From: Bacteroidota bacterium
GTDB taxonomy: Bacteria; Bacteroidota; Bacteroidia; Bacteroidales; Bacteroidaceae
Direction of reading: 5' to 3'
DNA: 64,000 nucleotides
Assembly (NCBI GenBank): GCA_023426145.1
Contig: JAFABG010000017.1
Coordinates: forward strand, 1 to 64,000
Shown: one piece after another, positions 16,715-26,504 of the stretch
Layout of the letters: every line of letters begins with the position of its first letter
How positions within the stretch are numbered: the first letter of the stretch is position 1
Notes under the pieces: generated by a model
Database searches by the model: none
Seen by the model: only the letters and a program-made list of their open reading frames with translations
What the model was told of the DNA's origin: nothing
Made by a program: the position numbers and the translations under genes

Positions 16715-18286
16715 ATGGTAAGAAAATTCGATTTCCTCGTTATCGGTTCAGGAATTGCCGGTATGAGTTTCGCGCTTAAAGTAGCACACAAAGGCAAAGT
16801 TGCTCTTATCTGTAAAAGTGGGCTGGAAGAAGCCAACACCTACTTCGCACAAGGAGGAGTAGCATCTGTGACCAACTTACTGGTAGATAATTTCGACAAA
16901 CATATTGAAGATACTATGATTGCCGGAGACTGGATAAGCGACCGAAACGCAGTAGAAAAAGTGGTACGCGAAGCACCTGCACAAATTAAAGAACTGATCG
17001 GATGGGGAGTAGATTTCGACAAAAATGAAAAAGGAGAATTCGATTTGCACCGCGAAGGTGGACACTCCGAATTCCGCATTCTTCACCATAAAGACAATAC
17101 GGGAGCTGAAATTCAGGATAGCCTGATTAAAGCTGTACAGAGACACCCTAACATAGAGGTGATCGAAAACCAATTTGCCGTTGAAATCCTCACACAACAC
17201 CACCTAGGCGTAAACGTCACTCGACAAACCCCGGACATTAAATGTTACGGCGCCTACATTCTCGATCCAAAAACCGGTAAAGTAGATACCTATCTGGCTA
17301 AAGTGACCCTCATGGCCACTGGTGGAGTAGGATCTGTCTACCAAACCACCACCAATCCATTGGTCGCTACCGGCGACGGAATTGCTATGGTGTATCGTGC
17401 TAAAGGCACAGTGAAAGATATGGAGTTTATACAATTCCATCCTACAGCTCTCTATCATCCGGGCGATCGCCCCTCTTTCCTCATCACGGAAGCGATGCGT
17501 GGATATGGTGCGGTTCTTCGCACAATGGATGGCAAAGAGTTCATGCAAAAATATGATCCTCGCCTTTCGCTGGCTCCTCGCGACATCGTTGCTCGCGCCA
17601 TCGATAATGAGATGAAAAATAGAGGCGACGATCACGTCTATCTTGACGTTACGCACAAAGACGCCGAAGAGACTAAAAAACACTTCCCCAATATCTACGA
17701 AAAATGTCTTAGCTTAGGCATTGACATCACCAAAGATTTCATCCCTGTGGCACCCGCTGCTCACTATCTTTGCGGCGGTATTCTTGTCGACCTGAACGGA
17801 CAATCGTCCATCGAACGTCTTTATGCCGTAGGAGAATGTTCTTGCACCGGACTTCATGGGGGCAACCGACTGGCATCGAACTCATTGATAGAAGCTGTAG
17901 TCTATGCCGATGCTGCTGCTAAGCACTGCTTGCAGCTGATAGAACGCTATTCGTATAACGAAGAAATCCCGGAATGGAACGATGAAGGAACAAGTTCACC
18001 GGAAGAGATGGTGCTCATTACGCAAAGTATGAAGGAGGTGAATCAACTTATGAGTGCCTATGTTGGTATTGTACGCAGTGATCTTCGCCTGAAACGTGCT
18101 TGGGACAGACTGGATATTATTTACGAAGAGACAGAAAGTTTATTCAAACGCAGTGTTGCTTCGAAAGAGATCTGCGAATTGCGTAACATGATCAATGTAG
18201 GATATCTCATTATGCGCCAAGCTATTGAACGCAAAGAGAGTAGAGGATTACACTACACCATTGACTATCCACACGCTAAAAAATAA
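16715..18286 (+). CDS. nadB: L-aspartate oxidase
   Basis: NadB oxidises L-aspartate to iminoaspartate, the first step of de novo NAD synthesis, passing electrons to oxygen or fumarate. The 523-residue protein shows the FAD-binding motif near the N-terminus (FLVIGSGIAGMSFALKVA), the family segment NTYFAQGGVASV, and AVGECSCTGLHGGNRLASNS close to the isoalloxazine site. The C-terminal helical domain is complete. The ATG at 16715 is preferred to a GTG six codons earlier because of the promoter position. Its partner nadA lies 18 kb away in this window, so the pathway is not organised as one operon here. A bidirectional terminator follows. Confidence 0.95.
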   Translation: MVRKFDFLVIGSGIAGMSFALKVAHKGKVALICKSGLEEANTYFAQGGVASVTNLLVDNFDKHIEDTMIAGDWISDRNAVEKVVREAPAQIKELIGWGVDFDKNEKGEFDLHREGGHSEFRILHHKDNTGAEIQDSLIKAVQRHPNIEVIENQFAVEILTQHHLGVNVTRQTPDIKCYGAYILDPKTGKVDTYLAKVTLMATGGVGSVYQTTTNPLVATGDGIAMVYRAKGTVKDMEFIQFHPTALYHPGDRPSFLITEAMRGYGAVLRTMDGKEFMQKYDPRLSLAPRDIVARAIDNEMKNRGDDHVYLDVTHKDAEETKKHFPNIYEKCLSLGIDITKDFIPVAPAAHYLCGGILVDLNGQSSIERLYAVGECSCTGLHGGNRLASNSLIEAVVYADAAAKHCLQLIERYSYNEEIPEWNDEGTSSPEEMVLITQSMKEVNQLMSAYVGIVRSDLRLKRAWDRLDIIYEETESLFKRSVASKEICELRNMINVGYLIMRQAIERKESRGLHYTIDYPHAKK

Positions 18287-18300
18287 GACAAAGGAAAAAC

Positions 18301-18340
18301 AAAAAAAGCCGCTTACAAATCAAGGTAAGCGGCTTTTTTT
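18301..18340. terminator. Bidirectional terminator between nadB and rubrerythrin
   Basis: AAAAAAAGCCGCTTAC and GTAAGCGGCTTTTTTT form a perfect 16-bp stem with an 8-base loop, giving T-runs on both strands between convergent genes. Confidence 0.9.
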
Positions 18341-18359
18341 ATCCTAATTAGGGCATTTA

Positions 18360-18938
18360 TTAATAGTTTTCTTTCTTCACCTCAAAGTAAGCTTGAGGAT
18401 GCAGACATGCAGGGCAAACTTCAGGTGCTTCTGTACCAACGCTAATGTAACCGCAGTTACGGCATTGCCATACCACTTCACCTTCTTTAGCGAACACCGT
18501 CATCTTTTCGATGTTGTTCACAAAAGCCAAGTATCTTTCTTCGTGTCCCTTTTCTGCAATAGAAATGTTGCGATACATAGCAGCAATCATTGGAAAGCCC
18601 TCTTGCTCAGCAACATCAGCAAAGTGAGGATAATCTTGTGACCATTCTTCGTGTTCACCTGCTGCTGCAGCACGTAGATTTTCGAGTGTAGTACCAATCA
18701 CACCGGCAGGATAACTGGCAGTGATTTCCACCATGCCTCCTTCGAGAAACTTAAACATACGTTTAGCATGTTCCTTTTCCTGATCGGCTGTCTCCGTGAA
18801 AATAGCAGAAATTTGTTCATAACCTTCTTTCTTTGCAGCACTAGCGAAGTAAGTGTAACGCATTCTTGCTTGAGATTCCCCAGCAAAAGAAGTCAGCAGA
18901 TTTTTTTCAGTCTGGGTTCCTTTAATACTCTTAGTCAT
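18360..18938 (-). CDS. rbr: Rubrerythrin
   Basis: A cytoplasmic peroxide-scavenging protein of anaerobes. The 192-residue sequence has the ferritin-like diiron domain (FAGESQARMRYTYFA, ETADQEKEHAKRMFKF, AEKGHEERYLAF supply the Glu/His ligands) followed by a rubredoxin-like domain with two Cys pairs (CRNCGYI and CPACLHPQAYF). Length and domain order match the classical protein. It is a single gene with a -7 box at 19001-19008 and shares a bidirectional terminator with nadB. Confidence 0.97.
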   Translation of the reverse strand: MTKSIKGTQTEKNLLTSFAGESQARMRYTYFASAAKKEGYEQISAIFTETADQEKEHAKRMFKFLEGGMVEITASYPAGVIGTTLENLRAAAAGEHEEWSQDYPHFADVAEQEGFPMIAAMYRNISIAEKGHEERYLAFVNNIEKMTVFAKEGEVVWQCRNCGYISVGTEAPEVCPACLHPQAYFEVKKENY

Positions 18939-19000
18939 AATTCTTCTATATTTAAAATTGGTTGATTACCTAGCGTAACTTGTCGTATGGTCTAATAACG

Positions 19001-19008
19001 CAAAAATA
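19001..19008 (-). promoter_or_regulatory. Promoter -7 box (TATTTTTG) of rubrerythrin
   Basis: Exact TAnnTTTG match 62 bp before the start codon. Confidence 0.5.
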
Positions 19009-19125
19009 AAAAATTTGTTCACAAAAAAGCGTATTTTCTTATGAATAAAAACAATTATTAAAGAGATAAAACCAATTAACAATCAAATAAGCGCTACGAA
19101 ACACACTTATTTCAATTCTTTTGCT

Positions 19126-19133
19126 TAATTTTG
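19126..19133 (+). promoter_or_regulatory. Promoter -7 box (TAATTTTG) of the SulP gene
   Basis: Exact TAnnTTTG match. It lies downstream of a possible TTG start at 19121 and therefore points to the ATG at 19181. Confidence 0.55.
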
Positions 19134-19180
19134 CAACCTCGACTTTGCAAAATACGAATAAAACAGTAACAATTCACCAA

Positions 19181-20869
19181 ATGAAGTTCTTAAATTTTAA
19201 ACCCAAATTAGTTTCTTGTTTAAAGAATTATTCAAAAGAAACTTTTATGGCCGACCTTATGGCGGGCATCATCGTGGGTATCGTTGCCCTTCCACTTGCC
19301 ATCGCCTTTGGTATTGCTTCGGGCGTCTCTCCTGAAAAGGGAATCATCACTGCTATCATTGCCGGATTTATCATTTCACTCTTGGGAGGAAGTAAAATTC
19401 AAATCGGCGGACCGACCGGTGCATTTATCGTAATTATCTATGGCATTATTCAACAATATGGAGAAGCCGGGCTGATAGTAGCCACACTTATGGCAGGTGT
19501 AATCCTTATTCTTTTAGGGGTATTCAAGTTGGGAGCAGTAATTAAATTTATTCCATATCCCATCATTGTAGGTTTCACTAGCGGTATTGCTGTCACTATA
19601 TTCACTACGCAAATTGCTGATATCTTCGGACTTACCTTCGGAAATGAAAAAGCACCGGGAGATTTTATAGGAAAATGGATGATCTATTTCAGGCATTTCG
19701 ACACGATAAACGTATGGAATACGTTGGTCAGCTTGGCGAGTATTATCATTATAGCCCTTACACCTAAATTTTCAAAGAAGATCCCCGGTTCACTCATCGC
19801 TATCGTTGTGGTAACACTTGCCGTATACCTGATGAAGACCTACGGAGGAATAGACTGCATACCGACAATCGGCGATCGCTTCACTATTAAATCGGAGCTA
19901 CCCGAGGCTGTTGTACCGGCACTGAACTGGGAAGCTATTAAGAACTTATTCCCGGTAGCCATCACAATTGCCGTACTTGGAGCTATCGAATCTTTATTAT
20001 CCGCAACGGTAGCAGACGGTGTCATCGGCGACAGACACGACTCTAACACAGAATTAATTGCTCAAGGAGCAGCAAATATCGTTGCCCCTTTGTTCGGAGG
20101 TATTCCAGCCACGGGAGCTATTGCCCGAACGATGACGAATATAAACAACGGAGGAAAAACACCCATTGCCGGCATTATCCATGCTATCGTTTTACTCTTG
20201 ATTCTTCTATTCCTAATGCCACTTGCTCAGTACATCCCGATGGCGTGTCTAGCGGGTATATTAGTGATTGTATCTTATAATATGAGTGGATGGCGTGTTT
20301 TCAAAGCCTTACTAAAAACGCCAAAGTCAGATGTTACCGTTTTACTGATCACTTTCTTCCTTACGGTGATTTTTGATCTGACTGTAGCCATCGAAGTGGG
20401 ACTGATCATTGCTTGCGTGCTATTTATGAAACGTGTGATGGAGACCACTCAAATCTCTGTGATTACAGATGAAATCGATCCGAACAAAGAATCTGATATT
20501 GCTTTGCATGAGGAAAATTTACGCATTCCAGAGCGAGTAGAGGTTTATGAAATCAATGGACCCTATTTCTTTGGAATCGCCACAAAATTTGAGGAAACCA
20601 TGGCGCAATTAGGAGACCGGCCGAAAGTGCGCATTATCCGTATGCGTAAAGTTCCATTCATTGACTCCACTGGTATACACAACCTAATGGTGCTTTGCGA
20701 AATGTCGAAAAAAGAAAAAATTACGGTTATCCTTTCCGGGGTTAACGAACAGGTACATAAAGTGCTTGAGAAAGCTGGATTCTATGAATTATTAGGTCAG
20801 GAGAACATCTGCCCTAATATCAACGTAGCGCTCAAACGCGCCAAAGAACGGGTGGAAAACTACCTATAA
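19181..20869 (+). CDS. SulP-family inorganic anion transporter with STAS domain
   Basis: A 562-residue inner-membrane transporter. The SulP core shows FMADLMAGIIVGIVALPLAI and GGPTGAFIVIIYGIIQQYG among many hydrophobic segments over residues 15-420. The cytoplasmic C-terminus (about 440-560) is a STAS domain with the phosphorylation-site-like IDSTGIHNLMVL. Family members carry sulfate, bicarbonate or other anions. The short N-terminus and single STAS domain are compatible with a BicA-like Na+/bicarbonate carrier, but the substrate cannot be fixed from sequence. It is a single gene; the intergenic stretch behind it holds an unusual three-copy repeat. Confidence 0.9.
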   Translation: MKFLNFKPKLVSCLKNYSKETFMADLMAGIIVGIVALPLAIAFGIASGVSPEKGIITAIIAGFIISLLGGSKIQIGGPTGAFIVIIYGIIQQYGEAGLIVATLMAGVILILLGVFKLGAVIKFIPYPIIVGFTSGIAVTIFTTQIADIFGLTFGNEKAPGDFIGKWMIYFRHFDTINVWNTLVSLASIIIIALTPKFSKKIPGSLIAIVVVTLAVYLMKTYGGIDCIPTIGDRFTIKSELPEAVVPALNWEAIKNLFPVAITIAVLGAIESLLSATVADGVIGDRHDSNTELIAQGAANIVAPLFGGIPATGAIARTMTNINNGGKTPIAGIIHAIVLLLILLFLMPLAQYIPMACLAGILVIVSYNMSGWRVFKALLKTPKSDVTVLLITFFLTVIFDLTVAIEVGLIIACVLFMKRVMETTQISVITDEIDPNKESDIALHEENLRIPERVEVYEINGPYFFGIATKFEETMAQLGDRPKVRIIRMRKVPFIDSTGIHNLMVLCEMSKKEKITVILSGVNEQVHKVLEKAGFYELLGQENICPNINVALKRAKERVENYL

Positions 20870-20871
20870 AA

Positions 20872-20947
20872 GGATGTCACTATCCGATCAACATGGTGTC
20901 ACTATCCAGTCCATATACCAACACTATACGGATCGGATAGTGACACC
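20872..20947. repeat. Three copies of GGTGTCACTATCC forming alternative hairpins
   Basis: Copy 1 at 20872-20885 (with an A inserted, GGATGTCACTATCC, continuing GATC), copy 2 at 20895-20907, and an inverted copy at 20935-20947 preceded by GATC. The inverted copy can pair with either of the other two, so two mutually exclusive stems are possible directly after the SulP stop codon. There is no T-run on the plus strand. Confidence 0.7.
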
Positions 20948-21020
20948 ATACGTTTGAAAGGAAAACTCAAGGAATCAGGAGAATAATGAACTAGCATCAC
21001 CGTTTCTTTTATTTATTTTT

Positions 21021-21028
21021 TATCTTTG
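21021..21028 (+). promoter_or_regulatory. Promoter -7 box (TATCTTTG) of the ECF sigma gene
   Basis: Exact TAnnTTTG match 32 bp before the start codon. Confidence 0.6.
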
Positions 21029-21060
21029 CCTTCTATTAGTTAAATAAAAGAGCCAATACA

Positions 21061-21603
21061 ATGCCAAATCGCGCAATATGGGAAGCTGAATTTGAGGAAT
21101 TGTTCAAAAAGAACTATTCCCGCCTTTTCTATTGTGCACTCGACTGGGTGGAAGATTCGGAGGCAGCCAAGGATATCGTCAGCGAAATGTTTGCCGAAGC
21201 TTGGAAACAATACGAACGCCTACGCAACGAAAACATCGAAGGCTATCTTTTTCGCTCTATACGCAATCGATCCATCAATTATCTAAAACATAAATCAGTA
21301 GAAATGCAGTATCAGCAATCTTTTTCTTATCAGAAAGAAGAGATAATTGATGAAGATCCTATTGCTCATGAAGAAAATCTGCAATTGATAGAAGAGGTGA
21401 TTAAAGGTTTCACCCCACAAACCCGATTCATTTTTGAGCAATGCTATTTTGAAGGCAAAAAGTATCAGGAATTAGCCGACTTGATGAATATTAGTGCTAG
21501 CGCAGTGCATAAGCACATGAATAAGGCCTTTGCTACATTTCGAAAAGTTTTTGCGGAAAAAGAAAAAAACAATCGTTCCAAGGGTGACCGATTTGTACAA
21601 TAA
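21061..21603 (+). CDS. ECF-type RNA polymerase sigma factor, Bacteroidetes family
   Basis: A 180-residue sigma-70 protein with region 2 (FEELFKKNYSRLFYCALDWV, EDSEAAKDIVSEMFAEAWKQ; binds core polymerase and the -10 element) and region 4 (ALTP-like FTPQTRFIFEQCYFEGKKYQ, ISASAVHKHMNKAFATF; binds the -35 element). Its membership of the sigma group paired with FecR anti-sigma factors follows from the next gene, 16 bp downstream. Expected role: released when the SusC-type receptor senses its ligand, then transcribing the receptor operon. Confidence 0.92.
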   Translation: MPNRAIWEAEFEELFKKNYSRLFYCALDWVEDSEAAKDIVSEMFAEAWKQYERLRNENIEGYLFRSIRNRSINYLKHKSVEMQYQQSFSYQKEEIIDEDPIAHEENLQLIEEVIKGFTPQTRFIFEQCYFEGKKYQELADLMNISASAVHKHMNKAFATFRKVFAEKEKNNRSKGDRFVQ

Positions 21604-21619
21604 TTGTTATATATAATAC

Positions 21620-22729
21620 ATGGAAGATAACTCAACCATAAAAGGTAAATCATCAGAATTGGAACCTGACAAGGAGATGAAAGCATATATCGCTCTAGCG
21701 CAAATGGCCAAGAAGCGTAAGGAAACACCTTGCCCTGACGCTGATGAAGCATGGAAAGCTTTTCACCACGATAATGAACGCCTTGCCATAAATAAGAAGC
21801 GTTTTGAATGGCGTATGTGGGGAGCTGCTATGGGCGGAGCTGCTGCTATGCTTGCCCTTATCTGGATCTACTCGTATTTCACTCAGCCGGAAGTTTTGCC
21901 AGAAGCAGTGGTTGCCATGGTCTATGATGAAACCCCTCAAAATATCACCTTACAAGAGAATGATCAAATTGTCGATTTGTCAGACAAAGATTCGGTCTCT
22001 TTTCACCATAAAAAGATGCCATTAGTTGCTTCTACTACTTCGCAAGCACCTGCTAGCAAACGAATCTCCTCTGCTCAACAAATCACTCCAAGAATTCAAA
22101 AGCTATCGACTCCACGTGGTATGGATTTCAAAGTGATTCTACCCGATGGATCGGAAGTTTGGCTCAATGCCGAAAGTACCATTGAATTCCCTGCAGCGTT
22201 CACTGGTAAAGAACGTCAGGTGATGTTGAAAGGAGAAGCATATTTCAAGGTGGCTCACAATGAGAAAGCACCATTTATAGTCAATTCAGACAAAATGAGT
22301 ATCCGTGTACTCGGCACTGAGTTTAACTTCAAAAGTTATGCCGCTGAAACGCCTCATGTTTCATTGATACACGGATCAGTGGAAGTACTTCGTTCGGATA
22401 ATAAGCAACCTGAGACCAGACTAAAACCCGGACAAGATGCTTGGTGCGACGAAAACGGAAAGATTCATGTCGACGAAGTAGATACTTATGCAGTCACTCA
22501 ATGGGTGAATGGATTCTTCTATTTCGATGGACTTCCATTGGTAGATATTCTTCGCGAATTGGGACGTTGGTATAATTTAGGAGTGATTTTCCGCAACACT
22601 ACAAGTATGCACTACAAAATGCATTTCAGCGCTTCACGCAACGAAACCATTGATCAGGCGATAGAAAATCTGAACCGATTACGCAAAGTTCAAGTGCGTA
22701 TCGAAAACAGTAATCTAGTGGTTTATTAA
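21620..22729 (+). CDS. FecR-family anti-sigma factor
   Basis: A 369-residue inner-membrane regulator. A cytoplasmic N-terminus of about 70 residues (sigma-binding part) precedes one membrane segment (GAAMGGAAAMLALIWIYSYF). The periplasmic part contains the FecR domain (KVILPDGSEVWLNAESTIEF, VMLKGEAYFKVAHNEKAPF, VLGTEFNFKSY) and a C-terminal DUF4974 domain (FFYFDGLPLVDILRELGRWY) that contacts the receptor's N-terminal domain. It holds the preceding sigma factor and transmits the signal from the SusC-like receptor encoded next. Confidence 0.93.
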   Translation: MEDNSTIKGKSSELEPDKEMKAYIALAQMAKKRKETPCPDADEAWKAFHHDNERLAINKKRFEWRMWGAAMGGAAAMLALIWIYSYFTQPEVLPEAVVAMVYDETPQNITLQENDQIVDLSDKDSVSFHHKKMPLVASTTSQAPASKRISSAQQITPRIQKLSTPRGMDFKVILPDGSEVWLNAESTIEFPAAFTGKERQVMLKGEAYFKVAHNEKAPFIVNSDKMSIRVLGTEFNFKSYAAETPHVSLIHGSVEVLRSDNKQPETRLKPGQDAWCDENGKIHVDEVDTYAVTQWVNGFFYFDGLPLVDILRELGRWYNLGVIFRNTTSMHYKMHFSASRNETIDQAIENLNRLRKVQVRIENSNLVVY

Positions 22730-22794
22730 CTATTCACCTGCTTCCCACTATCCAAGAGTTTATCAGTAAAGAAGCATTAAACCAACTTTTCTAT

Positions 22795-22865
22795 CATTTT
22801 TTTCATTTTTAGGGGTATCCGATTTACATAGTGGGTTGTTTTTAATTAAAAACGCGTTCAAATTT
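22795..22865 (+). promoter_or_regulatory. Putative ECF-sigma-dependent promoter region of the SusC/D operon
   Basis: The 165-bp gap before the SusC gene lacks a TAnnTTTG box but has a T-rich stretch ending CATTTTTAGGGGTATCC and GATTTACATAGTGGGTTG, of the kind seen before SusC genes controlled by a dedicated sigma factor. A 14-bp palindrome (TTTTTAATTAAAAA) follows. Exact elements are not known. Confidence 0.35.
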
Positions 22866-22894
22866 ATGTGTAATAGTATTAAAGACGATTCATT

Positions 22895-25800
22895 ATGAAA
22901 TCTTTATTGAGGAAAATCAAAGCAAAAAAGAAGGGCAAAAGAATTGGATTCTTGTTGTTGCTGGGTTGCATACTGTCCATTAGCACAGCGGTAGCCCAAT
23001 CTGCAGACGCAGATAAAAAAATCTCATTTCAATGCAATAACGAGAAACTATCCGTAGCATTGCAACAGGTAGAACGTTTATCTGATTATTATAAGATACA
23101 ATTTGCTTATGATGACGTGGAAAACTACAAAGTGACCGTTCATCTTAAAAATGTATCTGTAGCAAGTGCAGTATCCGAACTACTGAGAAAAACTAAACTT
23201 CAGTTTGAAATCAATGGACGTTTCGTACAGATCTTCTCGGCCAAAAGTAGCCAAGCAAATAAAGGTACTATCCGTGGAACAATTAAGGATAAAAATGGTA
23301 ATCCATTAGAATGTGCAGTAGTGCAGAACAAGACCGACAATAACGGAGTGATAGCCGACATAAACGGTAAATTTATCCTTGACGTATCGCATAAGAATGT
23401 GATGCTTACCATCTCTTATATAGGGAAAAAACCGCTAAACGTAAAGGCAGACAACGGAACTATCGTTAGCTATACACTAGAAGATGATGATAATATGATT
23501 AATGATGTAGTCGTAACCGGCTATCAGAACATCAATCGTCGACAACTGACTAGTGCAGTGAGCTCCGTAAAAATGGACGACATCCGAGTACCGGGCATTA
23601 GTAACCTGGCACAAATGCTAGAAGGTAAAGTACCCGACATGGTGGTATCTACCAATAGTGGAGAAATTAATGCCACTCCACGATTACGCATCCGCGGAAC
23701 ATCTACAATTATTGGTAATCGGGAACCACTCTGGGTAGTAGATGGGATTATCGTTAACGACCCTGTCAATCTATCGGCAGACGTTTTGAATGATCCGGAT
23801 TATGTTAACCGTATTGGTAATGCCATCTCCGGATTAAACCCACAGGACATTGAACGCTTGGATGTACTAAAAGATGCATCTGCTACCGCTCTCTACGGAA
23901 CACGTGCCGCCAATGGTGTGATTGTTATCACAACCAAAAAAGGACGCATCGGAAAGCCTGTCATTTCATATTCTGCCACGACTTCATTTCGTCGTCGTCC
24001 ACACTACACTGACAAGCGAGTAAACTTGATGAATTCGCAAGAAAGAATTGGATTCTCACAAGACTTAGTGGCTAACCATTATGCTTTTCCTACAGGTATG
24101 CCTATGGTAGGTTATGAAGCTGCTTTACAGAATTATTACAGTGGAATCAGTAGCGAACAACAATTCCGTTCAACCGTAGCACAGCTACAAACGATGAACA
24201 CCGACTGGTTCGAATTACTCACACACAACTCTTTTTCACACGACCACTCAGTAAGCATTTCGGGAGGTTCTGAAACAGTACGCTATTATACTTCTATTGG
24301 CTATACCAACGAGGAAGATGTGCTAAACAATACTACCAATCATCGCTACACTGCTATGTCTAAATTAGATATGACTTTGTCGCCCAAATTTCAATTATCA
24401 TTCAACCTTAACGGCTATCTCAATGAAAGAGAATATGCTCAGTCTACACTGAATGCTATTGACTATGCCTATAACACCAGTCGAGCAATACCGGCTTTCC
24501 AAACAGACGGTACTTATGCTTACTATAAGAAATCATCCTATAATGGCTATCTAAACTATAACTTCCTAAATGAATTGGAGAATAGTTCGCAGCTACAAAA
24601 CACGAATAGCTTTACTGCTACTGCCAATTTGCGCTATTTTGCCAACGATTGGCTAAACGTGAATGCTATTTTCTCGGGTACTTTAGATAATGCAAAAATT
24701 GAAGGGTATTGGGGAGAAAAAACATTTTATGCAAGTGACCTCCGTAGAGCTGAATATGGTGAAACTCCTCCATCGAACAGTCTTCTACCTTACGGTGGAG
24801 AATTGTCGACACAGAACACTCAAAATAAAAGTTACACCGCTCGTCTGCAGGCAAATATCAACAAATATTTAGGCGAGGAGGGACAACATAACCTCAATAT
24901 ATCATTGGGTGCGGAAGCAAACTCAAATAGATATGAAAGCAATCAATTTACACAAAGAGGCTATTATCCCGATCGTGGAAAATCATTCATCAGTGATATA
25001 TCTCCGGTAGATTTTGCGAATTATTATCAGGGCTTTGTCATGTCAAACGTACCACTAATGCAGGATAACCGCACACATCTCTTGTCTGCCTATGCTACAG
25101 CTTCCTACAGCTACAAAGACTACTTCACACTGAATGCGAACACACGATACGACGGATCGAATAAATTTGGTTCAAGAAGTAATGAGAAATTGCTTCCGGT
25201 ATGGTCGGTATCAGGCATGGCGGATCTAAAAAACATAACTGCAATCAACGCTGACTGGATAGATAATCTAATCTTAAAAACTTCATATGGTGAACAAGGC
25301 AATATGCTCGACGGACAATATCCCGAACTAGTGATAAAAAAAGGAAGCCACAGTAGCTATTATGATGAACTAACATCTACCACACAAGCTTTTGCTAATC
25401 CTGACTTGAAATGGGAAAAAACACGTTCAGTAAATATTGGCGTGGAGGGTTCTTTCTTTAACGGAAGACTGACTCTAGGTGCGGAATACTATCATAAGAA
25501 AACGACCGATGCTTTTATGGAGAAAAGTATTTCTGACGTGAACGGATATACTTCGTATATGGTCAATTCAGGAACCTTGATTAATAAAGGCTACAACCTG
25601 AATCTAACTGCAGTACCCGTAAAGACGAACGACTTCAACTGGATTTTTTCAGCTTCTATTTCCAAAGCAATAAACCTGATGAAAACCGCTCCGGGAAAAG
25701 AAACCTACAACCTAGAAGATTTTCTAAATGGAACAGCTGTTGTAGAAGGACAACCCTTAGGGACATTCTATTCCTATAAATATTTAGGACTTAGTCCTGT

Positions 25801-26476
25801 GGATGGAGGACCACTATTTGATGATTGGGAAGACCGCCAAACAGAATTGATAGGACTAAACAAATATGATACGTATACACAAGTGTTGAAAGCTACCGGC
25901 AAACGTGATCCAGATATCACAGGAAGTGTGAACACTACTTTCAATTATAAATCATGGCGATTGGGCATCATGCTTAACTATAGTTTGGGAGCTAACACGC
26001 GTCTTTTCCGTATGTTGAAAAACGCGACTACCGGCTATTCACCGGAAATGAATATCAACAGAGACATGCTGAATGCTTGGAAAAAACCGGGTGATGAACT
26101 GATCACAAATGTTCCGTCAATTATGAGTATAACATCGGAAGGCTACTTCTATTACAATTCACATTGGAGTTCAGGCGATTTGTATAGTGGAAGTAAGATA
26201 GCTGATAATGCTTGGGATATGTATGATTATTCCGACCTACGTGTAGTGAGTGCAGATTATTTGAAAATAGCGAATATCTCACTGACGTACGAATTACCTA
26301 AACGAATACTTAATCATTGGGGATTGGGAAGATTAGCCATTACACTAAGCGGAAACAATCTTCACACTTTTTGCCACAGTGAACTAAAGGGGCAAACTCC
26401 GACCCAGGGTGGGTTCTCCGAAGTACAACTTTCGGATACTCCTACCTATACACTAGGACTAACACTTGATTTTTAA
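22895..26476 (+). CDS. SusC/RagA-type TonB-dependent outer-membrane receptor with STN signalling domain
   Basis: A 1193-residue outer-membrane transporter. Order: signal sequence (FLLLLGCILSISTAVAQ), STN domain about residues 45-110 (KISFQCNNEKLSVALQQVER), a carboxypeptidase-regulatory-like domain (GTIRGTIKDKNGNPLECA), TonB plug (MLEGKVPDMVVSTNSGEI, RLDVLKDASATALYGTRAA) and a beta-barrel ending TPTYTLGLTLDF. The STN domain is the hallmark of receptors that signal through a FecR anti-sigma factor, which is encoded just upstream. With the SusD partner 28 bp downstream it forms a ligand-binding import pair. The substrate is not evident: no glycoside hydrolase lies in the locus. Confidence 0.95.
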   Translation: MKSLLRKIKAKKKGKRIGFLLLLGCILSISTAVAQSADADKKISFQCNNEKLSVALQQVERLSDYYKIQFAYDDVENYKVTVHLKNVSVASAVSELLRKTKLQFEINGRFVQIFSAKSSQANKGTIRGTIKDKNGNPLECAVVQNKTDNNGVIADINGKFILDVSHKNVMLTISYIGKKPLNVKADNGTIVSYTLEDDDNMINDVVVTGYQNINRRQLTSAVSSVKMDDIRVPGISNLAQMLEGKVPDMVVSTNSGEINATPRLRIRGTSTIIGNREPLWVVDGIIVNDPVNLSADVLNDPDYVNRIGNAISGLNPQDIERLDVLKDASATALYGTRAANGVIVITTKKGRIGKPVISYSATTSFRRRPHYTDKRVNLMNSQERIGFSQDLVANHYAFPTGMPMVGYEAALQNYYSGISSEQQFRSTVAQLQTMNTDWFELLTHNSFSHDHSVSISGGSETVRYYTSIGYTNEEDVLNNTTNHRYTAMSKLDMTLSPKFQLSFNLNGYLNEREYAQSTLNAIDYAYNTSRAIPAFQTDGTYAYYKKSSYNGYLNYNFLNELENSSQLQNTNSFTATANLRYFANDWLNVNAIFSGTLDNAKIEGYWGEKTFYASDLRRAEYGETPPSNSLLPYGGELSTQNTQNKSYTARLQANINKYLGEEGQHNLNISLGAEANSNRYESNQFTQRGYYPDRGKSFISDISPVDFANYYQGFVMSNVPLMQDNRTHLLSAYATASYSYKDYFTLNANTRYDGSNKFGSRSNEKLLPVWSVSGMADLKNITAINADWIDNLILKTSYGEQGNMLDGQYPELVIKKGSHSSYYDELTSTTQAFANPDLKWEKTRSVNIGVEGSFFNGRLTLGAEYYHKKTTDAFMEKSISDVNGYTSYMVNSGTLINKGYNLNLTAVPVKTNDFNWIFSASISKAINLMKTAPGKETYNLEDFLNGTAVVEGQPLGTFYSYKYLGLSPVDGGPLFDDWEDRQTELIGLNKYDTYTQVLKATGKRDPDITGSVNTTFNYKSWRLGIMLNYSLGANTRLFRMLKNATTGYSPEMNINRDMLNAWKKPGDELITNVPSIMSITSEGYFYYNSHWSSGDLYSGSKIADNAWDMYDYSDLRVVSADYLKIANISLTYELPKRILNHWGLGRLAITLSGNNLHTFCHSELKGQTPTQGGFSEVQLSDTPTYTLGLTLDF

Positions 26477-26504
26477 TCTTATCTTCAACAAAAAACGAAT
26501 TCAG

